A stretch of 64,000 nt of DNA from Hyposmocoma kahamanoa (GCF_003589595.1 NW_020654684.1:3587141-3651140); one strand, 5' to 3'. Counted from the stretch's first letter, positions 12,157 to 24,381 are shown. Notes: a model not told the origin generated them from the sequence alone. Made by a program: numbers and translations.

Positions 12157-15100
12157 GTACGCACACATGAATTATACTCTATAAGAACCTTTGATTTGTT
12201 ACAAAGAGAATTGCAAATGCAAATGAAGTTTTCAATCATTTTCAGTGAAAGTGAACCCGATGACAATTATGATCCACATGAGCATCGGCAGACAAAATCG
12301 CCCACAAAGTAAGTTATGACAAGTTTCTTCTTATCGTATCGATGGCATGCATTATAATGCTTGCCATCTTGGCTAAAGGATTTACCATCGCTGATTGCGG
12401 CCCAGAGTGCGCCAGACGTACAGGAAAGGAATGGTAGCAATTACAAGTTGGGGCTTTATCTAACAGTAAAGCACTAAATATAATGGTTGATTACATCAGA
12501 TATCAAGTTTATCTTTAATTTCCGATTCTGCTAATGTTAGCTGTACTCTTTTAATTTCAGAATATATAATAATGTAAGGCCCCGAATTCGGAACGGTGGT
12601 ACGAACAGGGTGGCATTCAAGGTTGGCGCGTACATAGCGCGCAAACGTGTGTTTTATGTTGGATACATCCAACACAAGACACGATGTACGCGCAAACTTT
12701 GAACGCTCCGCTGCACGTGCCGCCGCCGTTCCGATTTTGCGGTCTAAGTGACAATAAAACAAGCGTTTGCTTTAATTTTGCAGTAACTTTGAGACCTTAG
12801 TGCATCTGCTTAAATGCAGTATAGGCACTGGCATCCTGGCGATGCCCCAGGCCTTTGTAAACTCTGGTCTCATCACTGGAGCGATCGCCACACTCATCAT
12901 TGGTGTCATTATCACACACTGTCTTCACGTGTTGGTCAGTATCTTCTTTTAAGCTCGTCTCTTCTGCTTACTATAAAGCTCAAATGTTTTATGTACTAAA
13001 TCGGATATTACAACCAGTTCTTAGCATGCTAAATTTAAATGCAATAACTGTAAACATAATTATTTACACAGTCACAGAACTTATTTTTATTTCTACCTAC
13101 ACATGGAATTAGACTTGACAAGTTATAAGACAAAACTTGAATCAATTGTTTTGTTTCCAGGTTAAGTCACAATATATTTTGTGCAAACGCAAGAGAGTTC
13201 CGCTGCTCACATATTCAGAATCCATGGTTGTGGCATGCAAGATTGGTCCCAAACCGCTAAGGGGGCTATCACGTGGCGCCGCAATCATGACTGACGTCTT
13301 TCTTGTCGTGTACCAGCTCGGTATCGGTTGTGTGTACTTTCTGTTCATCGCCAAGAACAATAAAATGGTCAGTTTTCTCAATGTACTTAAATTATTTTTG
13401 GTGTTGTTGATTAATAATCAACTGCTATGTTTAGTTAATGTACCACTTTTCAGTACATCAATTTCAATCATCATTGATCGCTCACGCGACACAAGAGCGT
13501 GATCTCGAGGGCGACGACAACGTCATTGCCTTGTTTGTTCCATTACTTGTTACTGCTATGGTTTTCTATGCAATGCTCTACATAATATAATTTTTGATAT
13601 GAAAATTCGGAATCAGAGTTACAGAATTTTTTTGTACATTGCCTCAACTAACTACAATAATTATTTATCTTGGAAATGAAATTAAGAAAACCATTTTTGG
13701 AAAAACAAAGCAACAAAACCAGTTTTCGTAGAAATGCCTTTTTATAAAAATACAACATATGGTTTCTTTTTCCAGCTAATCGATCCGTACTACGTGTTGT
13801 CATTCCCAATCCATATGGTGATTATTCTGGGTCCATTGATTGCGATCAACTGCATACCAAATCTCAAAGCCTTAGCGCCATTCTCGGTCGTGGCGAACAT
13901 CTTGACATTTATTGGCCTTGGGATAGTACTTTATTACCTCGTAGCTGGTACAAAGACGACTAAACCGCTGGATTACTGGGGTTCAATAAGCACGTTCCCT
14001 CTATTTTTTGGTACTGTCTTATTTGCCCTTACGGCTGTTGGTGTGGTAAGTGAATTTTTTTTTTATTACAAATTCACTATGTCGTCCTTTGTAACATGAA
14101 ACTAAAACCTGTCCCTAACAGTTACAGGGCCACTTATAGCTTTAAATTGCAAAGATCTGTGGGGCACTGCCACTGCACCCGTCACCCTGAGACATAAGTT
14201 GACAAATCCCATGTGCCTGTAATTTCACCAGCACCCTTACCCTTCAAAAGCGGAACCAGTAATGCTGACATTACTGGTTGGTGGCAGAAATAGGTAAGAT
14301 GGCAATACTGCCCTGGACGAATTCTTTAACAAGGATCTCTACTGCTACTAAAATATGTGGAAGGTTCAACAATGCTCAGTAAGTGATTTATAATTTTCAG
14401 GTTATTGCATTGGAAAACAATATGAAAACACCGAAAGCGTTTGGTAAACCATTCGGCGTTCTCAACATCGGCATGTGTTCCGTCACGGCCATCTACTTTC
14501 TACTAGGCGCACTGGGATACGTATACTGCGGCCAGGACTGCCACGATTCCATTACGCTTGACCTTCCTCATGACCACAAGTAAGAGTCACTTGTTAATAG
14601 TGTAACGAAACTGTTTCGTAAGCGCATTTGTCACACATACAACGTTCTGAAGCGGGGCTCTATTAATAAACTGTTGCCACTGGTGTGAAACGATTCGCTC
14701 TCGCGATGCCCTCGTGACCCCCAGGCTTGCTACATCAATCGATTGGACTTTGCTTCATTTGACTTGTAAACTACAATTATGATACACACGAGGCAATTAA
14801 TTGCTTGCAATTGTAAAGAACCCAATCATGCTCCCACTGAGGGCACATTACACAGGATTATAAAATTCTACAGCTGTGGGTCAATACTGGAACTGTCTAT
14901 CTATGTCATCATGTTCCGTCGCCTCACAGTAGCGTCAATAACTTCATCGTATTGTCGAAAGGTACGCGGATCTTGTGTCATTTTTATTTTATTGCGGTAC
15001 ACCGCAGTCGTTTCAGGCAGTAAATAGCAAAGAGAATTCCAAAAACAATGTTTTTACCGTCTGCCACAGCCTTCCAAACCAATGACAATAGGTAATAAAA

Positions 15101-15819
15101 ACTTTTTTGACAGAGCAACGAAGGTCGCGTTAGTGGCGTACGTAATCGCTATATTCATCAGTTACGCGCTGCAATGCTATGTGCCAGTGGATATCTTGTG
15201 GAACCAGTACCTTAAGCCAAAGTTACAAGCAAGAGGCTGCAAGCATTTGAAACTCTGGGAGTATGTACTGCGCATAGCACTTTGCTTCTTGACATGTGAG
15301 TACATCCCTCTTTATTTTTGTAATAACAAATATAATTATATTGTAATAACGTTCGGTCACCTTATAAGTCTTTGCATCTTTCTATGGATGCCATCGAAGG
15401 AACTACAGACTCAAAAGATATAAGCACCATCTTCATGTGTAAGATTACGATGAACATTTCGGCTATTCGTGGCCGACATAAAATTACAGTAAACAAACAG
15501 CAGCTTAATGTTTGAACGGTGCTCAGAATATACACACAGCTAAATTTCGCAGCTAAATATCGGTTTCTTGTTCGCAGTTTCTCTAGCGATATCAGTACCA
15601 GCATTGGGCCTGTTCATATCGCTATTCGGAGCTGTATGTCTCTCAGCGCTGGGACTGATCTTCCCTGCGTTCATGGAGATCTGCGCCAGTTTGCCCAAAA
15701 ATTTCGGACCAATGCGGCTCAAGCTGGTTAAAGATATTGTGATCATGATCATCGGTGTTATCGGCTTGTTCGCTGGTGGCATTACTACTATTTATGCAAT
15801 TATTCAAACCTTTATGTAA
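12119..15819 (+). CDS. Proton-coupled amino acid transporter-like protein (SLC36/PAT family), 8 coding exons
   Basis: Seen: eight exons join through GT-AG introns (intron phases 2,2,0,0,0,2,1) into 1332 nt, giving 443 residues plus TAA. Introns are 89, 475, 226, 408, 355, 534 and 282 nt. The ATG is the first in the exon following an acceptor at 12107. A short acidic, hydrophilic N-terminus (residues 1-34) precedes the AAAP signature NFETLVHLLKCSIGTGILAMP (residues 35-55, written here as the family hallmark GTGILAMP at 48-55). Other family motifs are NLKALAPFS (182-190), LENNMKTP (247-254), YALQCYVP (320-327) and a C-terminal LFISLFGAVCLSALG (375-389). About ten to eleven hydrophobic segments are visible, as expected for an 11-TM carrier. 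Family knowledge: members move small neutral amino acids with protons across plasma or lysosomal membranes, and insects carry many paralogues. Inference: substrate and membrane are unknown, and the paralogue cannot be named. Length matches the family, and no frameshift or internal stop was found, so the gene appears functional. Confidence 0.93.
12246..12308 (+). CDS. Transporter coding exon 2
   Basis: The exon starts after TTTTCAG and ends before GTAAGT, both strong splice sites. Its 63 nt encode a hydrophilic tail rich in Asp, Glu and His (residues 13-34), the cytosolic N-terminus expected of PAT proteins. It is poorly conserved in the family, so support is from splice sites and frame continuity. 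Confidence 0.82.
12589..12733. mobile_element. Palindromic MITE in intron 2 of the transporter
   Basis: The outer ends CGGAACGG and CCGTTCCG pair. Inside them, arms containing TTCAAGGTTGGCGCGTACAT and ATGTACGCGCAAACTTTGAA pair. The centre is GTTGGATACATCCAAC. It is GC-richer than the intron around it. No TSD is clear. Confidence 0.7.
12784..12934 (+). CDS. Transporter coding exon 3 (TM1-TM2, family signature)
   Basis: The acceptor is TTTTGCAG and the donor is the less common GTCAGT. The exon encodes residues 34-84, including NFETLVHLLK followed by GTGILAMP, the best-known diagnostic block of SLC36 carriers in TM1. A second hydrophobic helix (62-84) follows. The substrate path is thought to run through this unwound TM1 region (family knowledge). 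Confidence 0.93.
13161..13367 (+). CDS. Transporter coding exon 4 (loop and TM3)
   Basis: The exon lies between TTTCCAG and GTCAGT and is exactly 69 codons (residues 85-153). It holds a basic loop (CKRKR at 92-96), then TYSESMVVACKIGP (101-114) and a hydrophobic helix 125-148 with the family-like core VYQLGIGCVYFLFIA (134-148). It is in frame with exons 3 and 5. Confidence 0.92.
13776..14045 (+). CDS. Transporter coding exon 5 (TM4-TM6)
   Basis: The acceptor is TTTTTCCAG and the donor is GTAAGT at 14046. Ninety codons (154-243) cover TM4 (about 165-181), the conserved loop NLKALAPFS (182-190), TM5 (191-210) and most of TM6 (FFGTVLFALTAVGV, 230-243). The junction M153-L154 aligns well with the family without an extra exon. 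A retroposon begins only about 8 nt past the donor GT. Confidence 0.93.
14054..14378 (-). mobile_element. A-tailed retroposon family R6, copy B, filling intron 5
   Basis: It carries the family core (CACTGCACCCGTCACCCTG, CATGTGCCTGTAATTTCACC, GGCAATACTGCCCTGGACGA). Its T-run (A-tail on the minus strand) starts 8 nt after the exon 5 donor. GTAAGTGA flanks it on both sides (14046-14053 and 14379-14386), a probable target-site duplication. Confidence 0.78.
14401..14579 (+). CDS. Transporter coding exon 6 (TM6 end, TM7)
   Basis: The acceptor is AATTTTCAG. The exon encodes residues 244-302 with LENNMKTP (247-254), the usual PAT motif after TM6, then the TM7 stretch (about 266-286) ending YVYCGQDC. 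Cysteines C288 and C292 lie in the following loop. The donor GTAAGA splits a Lys codon (phase 2). Confidence 0.93.
15114..15295 (+). CDS. Transporter coding exon 7 (TM8, start of TM9)
   Basis: The acceptor is TTTTTTGACAG and the donor is GTGAGT. It encodes residues 303-363 with KVALVAYVIAIF, then YALQCYVP (320-327) and VDILW, which match the conserved YALQFYVP-type block. The loop KPKLQARGCKHLKLWEYVLR leads into TM9. Confidence 0.93.
15578..15819 (+). CDS. Transporter coding exon 8 (C-terminal TMs and stop)
   Basis: The acceptor is GTTCGCAG. One base from exon 7 plus two from here form Phe364. It encodes SLAISVPALGLFISLFGAV and a final hydrophobic helix (VIMIIGVIGLFAGGITTIY), with TAA at 15817-15819. 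The C-terminal helices match the conserved end of SLC36 proteins. Confidence 0.93.
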
Positions 15820-16159
15820 AAGATTAGCCCTCGCGTTGACTACGCGTAGTCAGGTGAAAACTACAACGAGCTTTGACGCTTTCGACTGATTTGGACTGAG
15901 CGACGTTATCAGCTTTTGGTTATATGAGTGTATGTATGTATAGATATTTGGGTATATCGTTTCGAATGCACAAGCTTGCTTGTTATTGAAAAAGTTGTTA
16001 TAATTTTATATTTCAATGTTAAAGAATCTTATTTTAAGGGAGTTTCACATTTGGTAACAATTGTTTCTTCTCCCAGCTCAAACAACATGAAATGTATGAC
16101 GATGTAATTTATATAAGGGTCTTCTGTGGAGTTCACTTTTTAAATCTTTTTCTATTTCG

Positions 16160-16165
16160 AATAAA
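16160..16165 (+). terminator. Polyadenylation signal AATAAA for the transporter
   Basis: AATAAA lies about 340 nt past the stop codon and is followed by GT-rich GTGTTGCTGCTGT and TTGTGTATG, the expected downstream element. Confidence 0.6.
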
Positions 16166-16237
16166 GTGTTGCTGCTGTCTTTAAATTGTGTATGATATGT
16201 TAACTTAAAGCTCCAATGATTGTGGTATACTTGAAAA

Positions 16238-16243
16238 ATAAAT
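16238..16243 (+). terminator. Alternative polyadenylation signal AATAAA
   Basis: A second AATAAA lies 78 nt further on, followed by a T/GT-rich stretch (TTTTTATTTGATATTGTTT). It may be used as an alternative site. Confidence 0.45.
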
Positions 16244-18766
16244 TACCTAGCATTTTTATTTGATATTGTTTAGGGGTTAAATACCGCTGCTCCAATGCGG
16301 GTTGGAGACTTCATAGGTCTCACAAGATTATTTGTACGGCTCTTATAGCAAGTGAGTACTTAGTAATTATGACACTTTAGATCTATATCAACCCATTTAC
16401 GTACCACTGTTGGGCATTTGAGATCGCAGTATTCCAAATGAGATTGTGATACATCACTTACTTTTGCACCTTGCGAATGCAGCAAAATTGTTTTCAAATA
16501 CAAAAGTGTGTTAATAGACAAGCGGTAAAAGCTATGATGTTGACTGTAAGAACATCTAGTTATTTTTTGGCTTAAGCCAATAGTATTAAACAGGTAGAGA
16601 CAAACATGACCAGTTGTGTTATTTTAACATAAATTTATTCCTACCTACATAATTACATCTAGGAGTATTGCTAATAAAAGGTCATCGAGGTTGGAACGTC
16701 TCAGATAGAGCCATCTGTAGCTAACAGAATCTACGAGAAATTTTCCACAACACATTAAGTGCAACATGATAAATGATAACCATGCTATTTAAATGAGAAA
16801 CTAGATGATGCACGACTATGTTTTATTCATCTTTCGACTTAATGGAGTTTGACGTAGAAGCATAACTTTTCCTTCTTTCGTTAAAACGGACGAAGTATAG
16901 GTTCAATTTGTTAAAAAGATGTAAGAACGCGTTACAGTCCGTTCGTTACCTTTATTTTATCAAACCATTAAAATGATAGAAGGTTAAGCAATGAAAACAA
17001 AAATTGTAAAATTCGTATAGAAATCTTCACACGCCATTTTCTTATCTCAACGTTTAACATAACTGGCAGAACTGCTGTCTCATGCTGCAGAGTACAGTTC
17101 AGTGTTATCGATAAAATCTCCGATTTGATCTTCGTCTATCGTGGTTGCTACGTCTCTAGAAATTATATTAAAATTTGTTGTGGCACCACAGATGCGCCAA
17201 TGCATCGCTTCACTAAAGGTCTAACTTGAACGCACCCTAAGGCAATTAACTTTTAACACGTTAACTGCCATGTCGGACAAGGGTGACGACCAGTGAATTT
17301 TCCATATAGGCCACGTCCACAGAACAATAAATACAGTAGAAGTGCGTAGTGAACGTGTCACGTGTGCCAACAGTACGCAGTTCCACATACTTAAGCTTAC
17401 TCGGCCATTTTCGCTTTGTACGTTATTGTCGGTCAATAATCTCGCGCAAATCCTCCAAAATCGTAGAAAAATGTATTATTTTGCTACTTTCGAGTTCAAA
17501 AATGATAGTTGCACTTGTGGATATTATCCGTGGTGGTGTTTTATATCATCGTTATGTCTTATTTTATAAATTCCCTCGTAATATTTTATCGTAATAATTT
17601 TTTAGTTACAGAAAGTATTGTAAATTTTATGTCTGTATCATATTGCATGATCGTTTTTTTGGAAAACTAAATAAACATCTCGAATTCGTCGTCATTCCGC
17701 TATTGACCGCTAGATGACAGCATATTGATTGACATTTCAATACAAAATCAATAAAAACGTCGTAACTTGCAAATAGGTACTGAACCTTGAACGATATGCC
17801 TGCAAAGTCAAGTTTACATTCTATTAACAGTCCAGAATTTGTTTTTTTTAACTAGATCAATCATTATCCTTTCATAGTGTTTCATATCGTGAATGTGTGA
17901 ATTTTGGCGACAGCGGTTCTGGTAGTAATCGAGGCTTAAGGCACTTCAATTGCTTTTTTCTTCCGTGAGTTTGACTTAAGTTTTTACGCCGGCGGTCACG
18001 TTTTCCTAGATTTAAACTTACAAAGTGACCCGCGCGGTCCTTAGAGTTGTATATATAAAGTATCATCTTACCTTTCGTCAATATTTGAAATGCTATAGGG
18101 GAAAACATAGAAGCATTTATATAAAATATCGAATATTGAAACACTCCTGACGTAAGTGCGACTTTCCAGGACCATCTGGACAGAAGGTCACAATTTTTTG
18201 TCCTATTGCGTGATTTTTACCTGCCAAAAGTTGTTGCATTTTTCTAATAATAGCAAAGACACTTTCGTCGCGACGAAAGCTGATATTTCAGCCGCGAAGA
18301 CCGTATTTCAGTAAGCGGATTCCCTGTACGGATTGTGGACATAGTGGAATTTGCCAGAGCAAAGGCGGGTCTTGCGCCAACGCGCCGTGAGATGAGTGCC
18401 GCGTATCGGCGCGGGCCGCAATGCATATATGGGCCTGTTACGCGAGATATCACGGGCCGTGGGAAACTGCCGGTAGAGGTATTACTACAATATTCACTAA
18501 TATAGAAATTAAACTCATACCGCATTAGGATTCAAATCGACGGCCTCTCGATTGAATAGCAACCGTTCTCTCACAACGCTTAAAAAATATTAAACGATAA
18601 TACGATTTCGCGATCGCTACACATTGAAATGAAACTGTTTGCGGATCTAAAATCACGTATATTTGTTTTTATAAAAGTCAGCGTAACCGTGTCAAAAACA
18701 CGCCGTTGTAGTATTTAATTTAAAGTTTCATTTCAATTAAATGACATACTCAAAATTTTTGGGTTC
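16244..18766. other. No recognisable gene downstream of the transporter
   Basis: No coding exon supported. A GC-rich patch at 18260-18480 contains overlapping ORFs up to 93 aa with no known motif and no splice structure that I could defend. A patch near 17215-17440 with several overlapping ORFs is also unrecognised. Confidence 0.4.
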
Positions 18767-19811
18767 GTTCGTTATGCCCCCGGTTCGCTATGCCCCCGTG
18801 ACGGATGGCCCGATTATAACAAATTTTGGATCAACATTTTTTTGTCAGATGTCAAGTATATTTCACAAAGTACGTTTAACAACTAAAATGTTTGTTAGTT
18901 TTCTTTTCAGCTAAATAATGTGTGATATTTGTGTTCAGCGAAACTAATTTGTGATGTCTTTATTATATAAATACCTTTATTTAGTTACCGAAAAATGTAT
19001 AATTTTATTTCATTAGAATTTGTAAGTTCATTTCAGAAGAATTTTACTGTTATTTACTTAAAATTTATAATTTTATTTCAAAAGAATTAACTTATAATTT
19101 TATTTCATCAGAATTTATGATTTTATTTCATTAGAATTCTTTGCTCATAATATTCTGAGACTGTTCTCGCGCTTCAAAAATATTAAGAATGATTTGATTT
19201 TAAGCACCTGTACCTGTTTCTAGATTCTAATTGTTGTTTTGATCTCTTTTTATTAATACTGTGCTATACAATTTATGATGTCCTGACTGACGTATTATTT
19301 AAGTACCACTCAGGCTGTAGGTGGTACGAATTAGGCGACCAGGCGCCTAAATCGTACTAAAGGTGCGATTTTGAAAAACTTGTCATTACCTAATTAAATA
19401 CTAAAACAAATAAAGATCCCGTAGATCCTAAAGGTTTTGTTTAATTTAAATGTCTTTAAATATTACAGCGGTTTTTTTCTAATGGGTACGACTAACGCGA
19501 CCTTACCCTACATTAGTTGATTATGAATGAAAACTTATTTTGAATTTAAACAATTATTTTGATATTGTCTTGTGTTTACTTTATAAATAAAGGATTTAAA
19601 TAATTGCGACTTACACTTATTTGAACAAGTGTAAGTACCAAAAAAGGTTTTTATGTTAAGTTCATGTCAATTCCAACAATTTTCACAGAGGCTAATATTA
19701 CATACTTATTAATTATTTTTTGTTACTCTAAAAGAATTTTTGTACATTTTGTAAAAAAACAGCTTTGAATAAAATTTATCGTACCTAACCCAAATCGGGG
19801 GCATAACGAAC
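18767..19811. mobile_element. 1-kb element with perfect 15-bp terminal inverted repeats
   Basis: GTTCGTTATGCCCCC at 18767-18781 is exactly repeated inverted at 19797-19811. A second, subterminal GGTTCGCTATGCCCCC follows the left end directly. Internally, ATAATTTTATTTCA with AGAATT recurs about five times between 19000 and 19140. No transposase was seen, and no clear TSD, so the superfamily is open. Confidence 0.65.
19000..19140 (+). repeat. Imperfect tandem repeat, unit built on ATTTTATTTCA..AGAATT
   Basis: Four to five diverged units, each a T-rich ATAATTTTATTTCA followed by TTAGAATT, AAAGAATT or TCAGAATT. They lie inside the TIR element. Confidence 0.65.
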
Positions 19812-22080
19812 AGATACAATTTTTTTAATACAAAAATGCTGAAGACGCCGTGTTACAAAATTATGCCAACAGTCTAGTGTTACAGTAAAACGAGGGATCC
19901 AAACCGCCAGTAACATTATACATTTTCATTGCACACATATTCTGTTACGTAAACCTACGTTAAACCATTTTGGTTCAAGAATAACTCGTGGAACCATCAT
20001 CAAAGGTACTGTTTAAATGTAATGACGTCATAAACCCTCACTCGGTTCTAAGATGCTTCCCTTGTAATATAAAATTTTAAGGAGCACGAACACACATTCT
20101 TCAGACGATACTTCGTGTTATGCGCTACACCATTTCGATTTTTGAAACAGAGTTCGGCCGTAAAGTACGCTAGGTGAGCGAGCGGATCCTGGTAATGCTC
20201 TTTCCGTTTGTATGGAAGATAATACATTAGAGTTTCCAACGTGACGCGAGGTACATATCAGAATGATACAAGTAATTTAAAAAAAACTACTCATGGGTTT
20301 GTTCTTAATTTAACAGTCCCTTTGAAGTTCGCGTCAAAATAATATGCGAGTCCAAATAATACATAAATTGAATACGCGCCTTAAATTGTTCCCTGACGAA
20401 GTGGTGGTTTTAATCAATATACTGAACACGCGGATGATTTTGACGTTGACTGTATTACGTTGGTAGCACCAACAGTTCTGTGAAGCTTCACTAGTTCAAA
20501 GGGGCTATCAAAGGGAGTATTGGGATCAACCCATACAAATCTGATTTAGATTTGGCTTTGTTCGTATATGGGATTTTCCCGTAGAAGGTTTTGGTTAACG
20601 ATTCAGTGTATTATTGCGACCTCGCAGATTTTTTAGTTCGTAAGAAAAATGTCTTCAAAACTAATATTTCGTGCACAATGGGTCATTTTATAAAATCAAG
20701 TTAATCTGAACTCCTTCAATATCAACACCCCCTCATCCTCGCAAGCGTTCGATCACTAATTCGCTCGCTAAGTCGTACGACGATGACAATGTTTCAGATT
20801 ACTCTATTATTGTGAGGATTATGAAACATGGTCAAATACCACCACACAAGCTTAGATCACCGTTGCCCATCGTCGCTACGCGTACAAGGATCCCAGAAAA
20901 AATGGTGCAACAAACTACCACTTAGCAGCGTACGCAGCGGGTGCCTATACCAGGATTAATCATTCAGTGGCTGTACACCCTCAAGAAATTATGGCTAGCT
21001 AGTAATTAAGTTGTTTATCAAAGGGTAGTAATAAAAGCTCCGAAAAGTAAATTAAGAATTAGCTTACACAAATTATGAATATTACTGCGTTATTCACTAA
21101 GTCACCGAAAACTTTTATGTAAATATTCTACCAGCTTAATTTACATTTTACGGAAAACTGTTGGAAGCCATTTTTATCTTAGTAAACTACTATAAGAATA
21201 TATATATATATATAATATATATATTCATATATATATACATATACACACATACATATATATATATATATACATATGTACTAGTCTTTTGCAAACATAATAT
21301 AGACACTATTTTTGTCTATCTTACTTTTGTTCATGTTCAGTTGTTATGTTTGTGGAGAGAAATAAATACATTACATTATTATACCTTTCAAAAAGTATCA
21401 TAAGTGATAACACAGGACATACGTAGGTAAGTTAGTATTTCTTTCGGAAGTTTAGTATACTACTAAGTACTTTTTTTCCATAGAACTTTAATAGGTACAA
21501 ATTGTTGATTATTTGCTAAATGTGATTGTTTTTTTCGGTATATTCTGTGTTTATTCTTCATGAACTCATTTTAACGCACGTTGGCATTGCAGGGGATCGT
21601 GGCTACAATCTGCTGCATTGTCATTCGTTTTTCGGAACCTTTATTATTTCCCTATCATAAAATACAACGAATCGATTACTTTTTATCACACATTAAGTAA
21701 CTACAGCAAAGATGACTTTAGTATATACATAGTTATTGTTAAGTACAACAGGCGGCATTATTGCTAAAGGGGCAACAGAAGGCAAGAAAAGTAAATAGCA
21801 GTGTATAAGAGTCGATTTAGAACAACTGTTACGAGCAAACCGATCGAGTCATAAAATAACGTTAAATCGAGCGAAATGTCAACCAAGCGATACTTGAATG
21901 GAATGCCTGTTGGAAAACGCTGTGTAAGCAAGGGCGCAGGAGGACTTCAAGCAAAGCTTAGATAATACTCAATCACTGCCCATTAAGTTTGTCCACTTTC
22001 TGAAATACCTACAAGTTATACGTACCGACCTCAAACGTTCAAATTCACTCAATATTTTAATAAACTCATAATTAAAAAAT
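19812..22080. other. No recognisable gene
   Basis: No supported coding sequence. The region contains the microsatellite listed separately. Confidence 0.45.
21196..21274. repeat. Compound (TA)n/(CA,TACA)n microsatellite
   Basis: Alternating purine-pyrimidine tract of TATATA interrupted by CATACACACATACA. A 80-aa ORF overlapping it is low-complexity Ile/Tyr and not a gene. Confidence 0.9.
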
Positions 22081-22262
22081 TGCTGTCGAAAGACGCCCAC
22101 AGCTGGACATACGGCCACCCTCAAAGTTCATCTTCCGGTAAACGGTCGCCATTCGAGAACTCTTTGGTCCCATCGGCCATCTGTTCTGCGAGGGACGTGC
22201 CCCGCCCACCGCCACTTAAGTTTCGCAATTGTTTGGGCTATGTCAGCTATGTCAGTCAGGAG
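22081..22262 (-). pseudogene. RTE-clade LINE, C-terminal fragment
   Basis: The minus strand encodes TDIADIAQTIAKLKWRWAGH then RRTDGRWDQRVLEWRP, the conserved segment after the RT domain of lepidopteran RTE elements. Shortly afterwards the frame jumps to a GGRMSSCGRLST-like end, implying an internal deletion. RT and endonuclease are missing. A relative lies at 56382-56815. Confidence 0.75.
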
Positions 22263-24380
22263 TTTATGGGTAAACTTAAACGATATGCTAAAAATGTATC
22301 TAATCATAATTTGATTGTGTGCACAATACAATTTCAATTACATTGCTGAAATCTTCTCGCTTTCCAAAGATTTTTACTGTATACAAAATATACTTGAAAA
22401 ATAGCTTCGTATCAGTGGAACGTGGCTTAGTACATGAAGTCGTTCTACAGACGCTAGACGCCTCACGCATATTTGTGGCATGTCCACACTATACGGGTGG
22501 TTCCAATTGAGGCTTTCATAATAACAATCCTGATTATAATACTAGAAATAAAGTTTCGTGTTAAAGTTTTTAATTGCTCCACAGAGCAGGGTTGTATTTG
22601 TGGATTACGTACATAAAGCATGAATAAAATGTTATTATTCCGAATTATATTATTTAAAGTGCAACAGCTGCAGTACTCGGGACTTCCCCTTCAATCAATG
22701 TAAACGTCAAGGAGTCATCTATTATTAACTATAACACGAATAATGAGAAGTTTTGACAAATGTTTGTTCTCAAGCAAACATGTAAATATGAAATTGGTTA
22801 CATTTTTAATAATCTAAAACGGTGAGGATCGATTTGGCAATAACAATAAAAGCTGTAATAGAAACCTAATAACAGTAAAAGCAATCTATATTCCCCGTCG
22901 TGGCGTCTAAACGACACGTCCCAACATATCACCGTAAATCATCCCTTCATGGCAAATCCCGCAATATCGCCGGAAACCTTCCTTCCTGGACCTTTATAAA
23001 TCGAATCTGTGACTGACACTCGTTACAAATACGTAAATACATCACCGCACACCATAACCAAGAGGGGATCGCAGTAATCGCTCGAAACACAAAACCTTCT
23101 CACAAGTATGAATTTGGAATACGAACAATGAACCCGAGATAAAGCCACTGATGTCGCGCTTTACGTAATCAGTAATAGCTGTTTCGCGATTATGTTCCTG
23201 GTGCGCGATACGTGCACGTGTCACGATGCTCTGATAGGACACGTTTAGGCGCCAAGGCGGGCGGCCGATTACTGAAGGCCCGGGCACTGTGTTCCCTCCC
23301 CTTGCGCGTTTCATCCCCCGCGACTGAAACTCTCAATTATTTTATTGGGAAAGCTAATGAGACGTGTGCCATCGACCGATCGACTGATAACCATGGTAAC
23401 AACTAAATATAAATAAGGGTAATTTATTCCTTTGTGCAATGCGAGCAGAATGCTCTGGGAAGTAGATCATTAAACTCTTTTATTACGCGACTGTTCGTGC
23501 GTTGCACAAAACGTGATATGTGTTTGTCGTTGTTTCAATTACCCGCAGACTGAATGTGCATACTAATCCCAAAAGAGACGTTTGTATGTCGCATATTATA
23601 TTTATACTTTCGGCAAAACTGTTTTTTGATACGTTGAGCTGCGCTCATTACATTTCTGGTTATTCTATTACTTTCACAGTACAACTTGTCTTTATGATTT
23701 TATGGAATAATCACACTTTAAAGTTCGTTGCAATTAGGTGATATTGAGATAGTAACAATCGTGCCTATTTTCTTTTTGATTGCCATAAGTGTTAGATAAA
23801 GAAATAGAATATCTAAAGTAACTAAAGCAGTACCCACCTACCACATATTTAATTCAAGTTTTAAACCTTCCACGTGACCTTGCATAACACCAATCACAAT
23901 TAGATTGAAATTAGGCAATCCGAATGGTTCTCATAGATAACGAACAAGGGACATTGAGTACTGGGGTAACGAATTTCATTAATGAAAAACCGAGTATAAA
24001 ATTTATTTCTTACTGGAAACTGTGAATTTTATCGATCACTATACCTGTTGCGTCGCAAAATTATTTTTCCTTCATTATTAAAAAATCGTAGACAAAGGTG
24101 ATCGACGGACCATTCGATTGGTTTCTGAGTAACCGTAATTGAATTTTTGTGAGTAAAAAATTTGATGGTTAATTTCGTACACGTCTGCAGGCGTTATTCC
24201 TTAGTTTCCCCCACCCCCCATGAGACGTAAACGAATAACCTACTACCGGTGGCCACCGTCCACGTGAAACCAAGTTGTCGAACTATGCAAAGAGTGTTCC
24301 GCCTTGATACCTAGTCTAGCCATTCTGACAACATGATACAAAGCACGACTATCTGCTGGCAAATTTCAAGTCGTGAAAGA
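22263..24380. other. No recognisable gene
   Basis: A GC-rich patch at 23190-23330 is unexplained. No exon or family motif recognised. Confidence 0.4.
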
Positions 24381-24381
24381 G

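Noticed and set aside
13453..13590. Open stretch in intron 4 that might be an extra transporter exon
   Set aside because: Exons 4 and 5 are both phase 0 and join directly with a good family match. The stretch ends in a stop, lacks a donor in frame and its peptide does not resemble the family.
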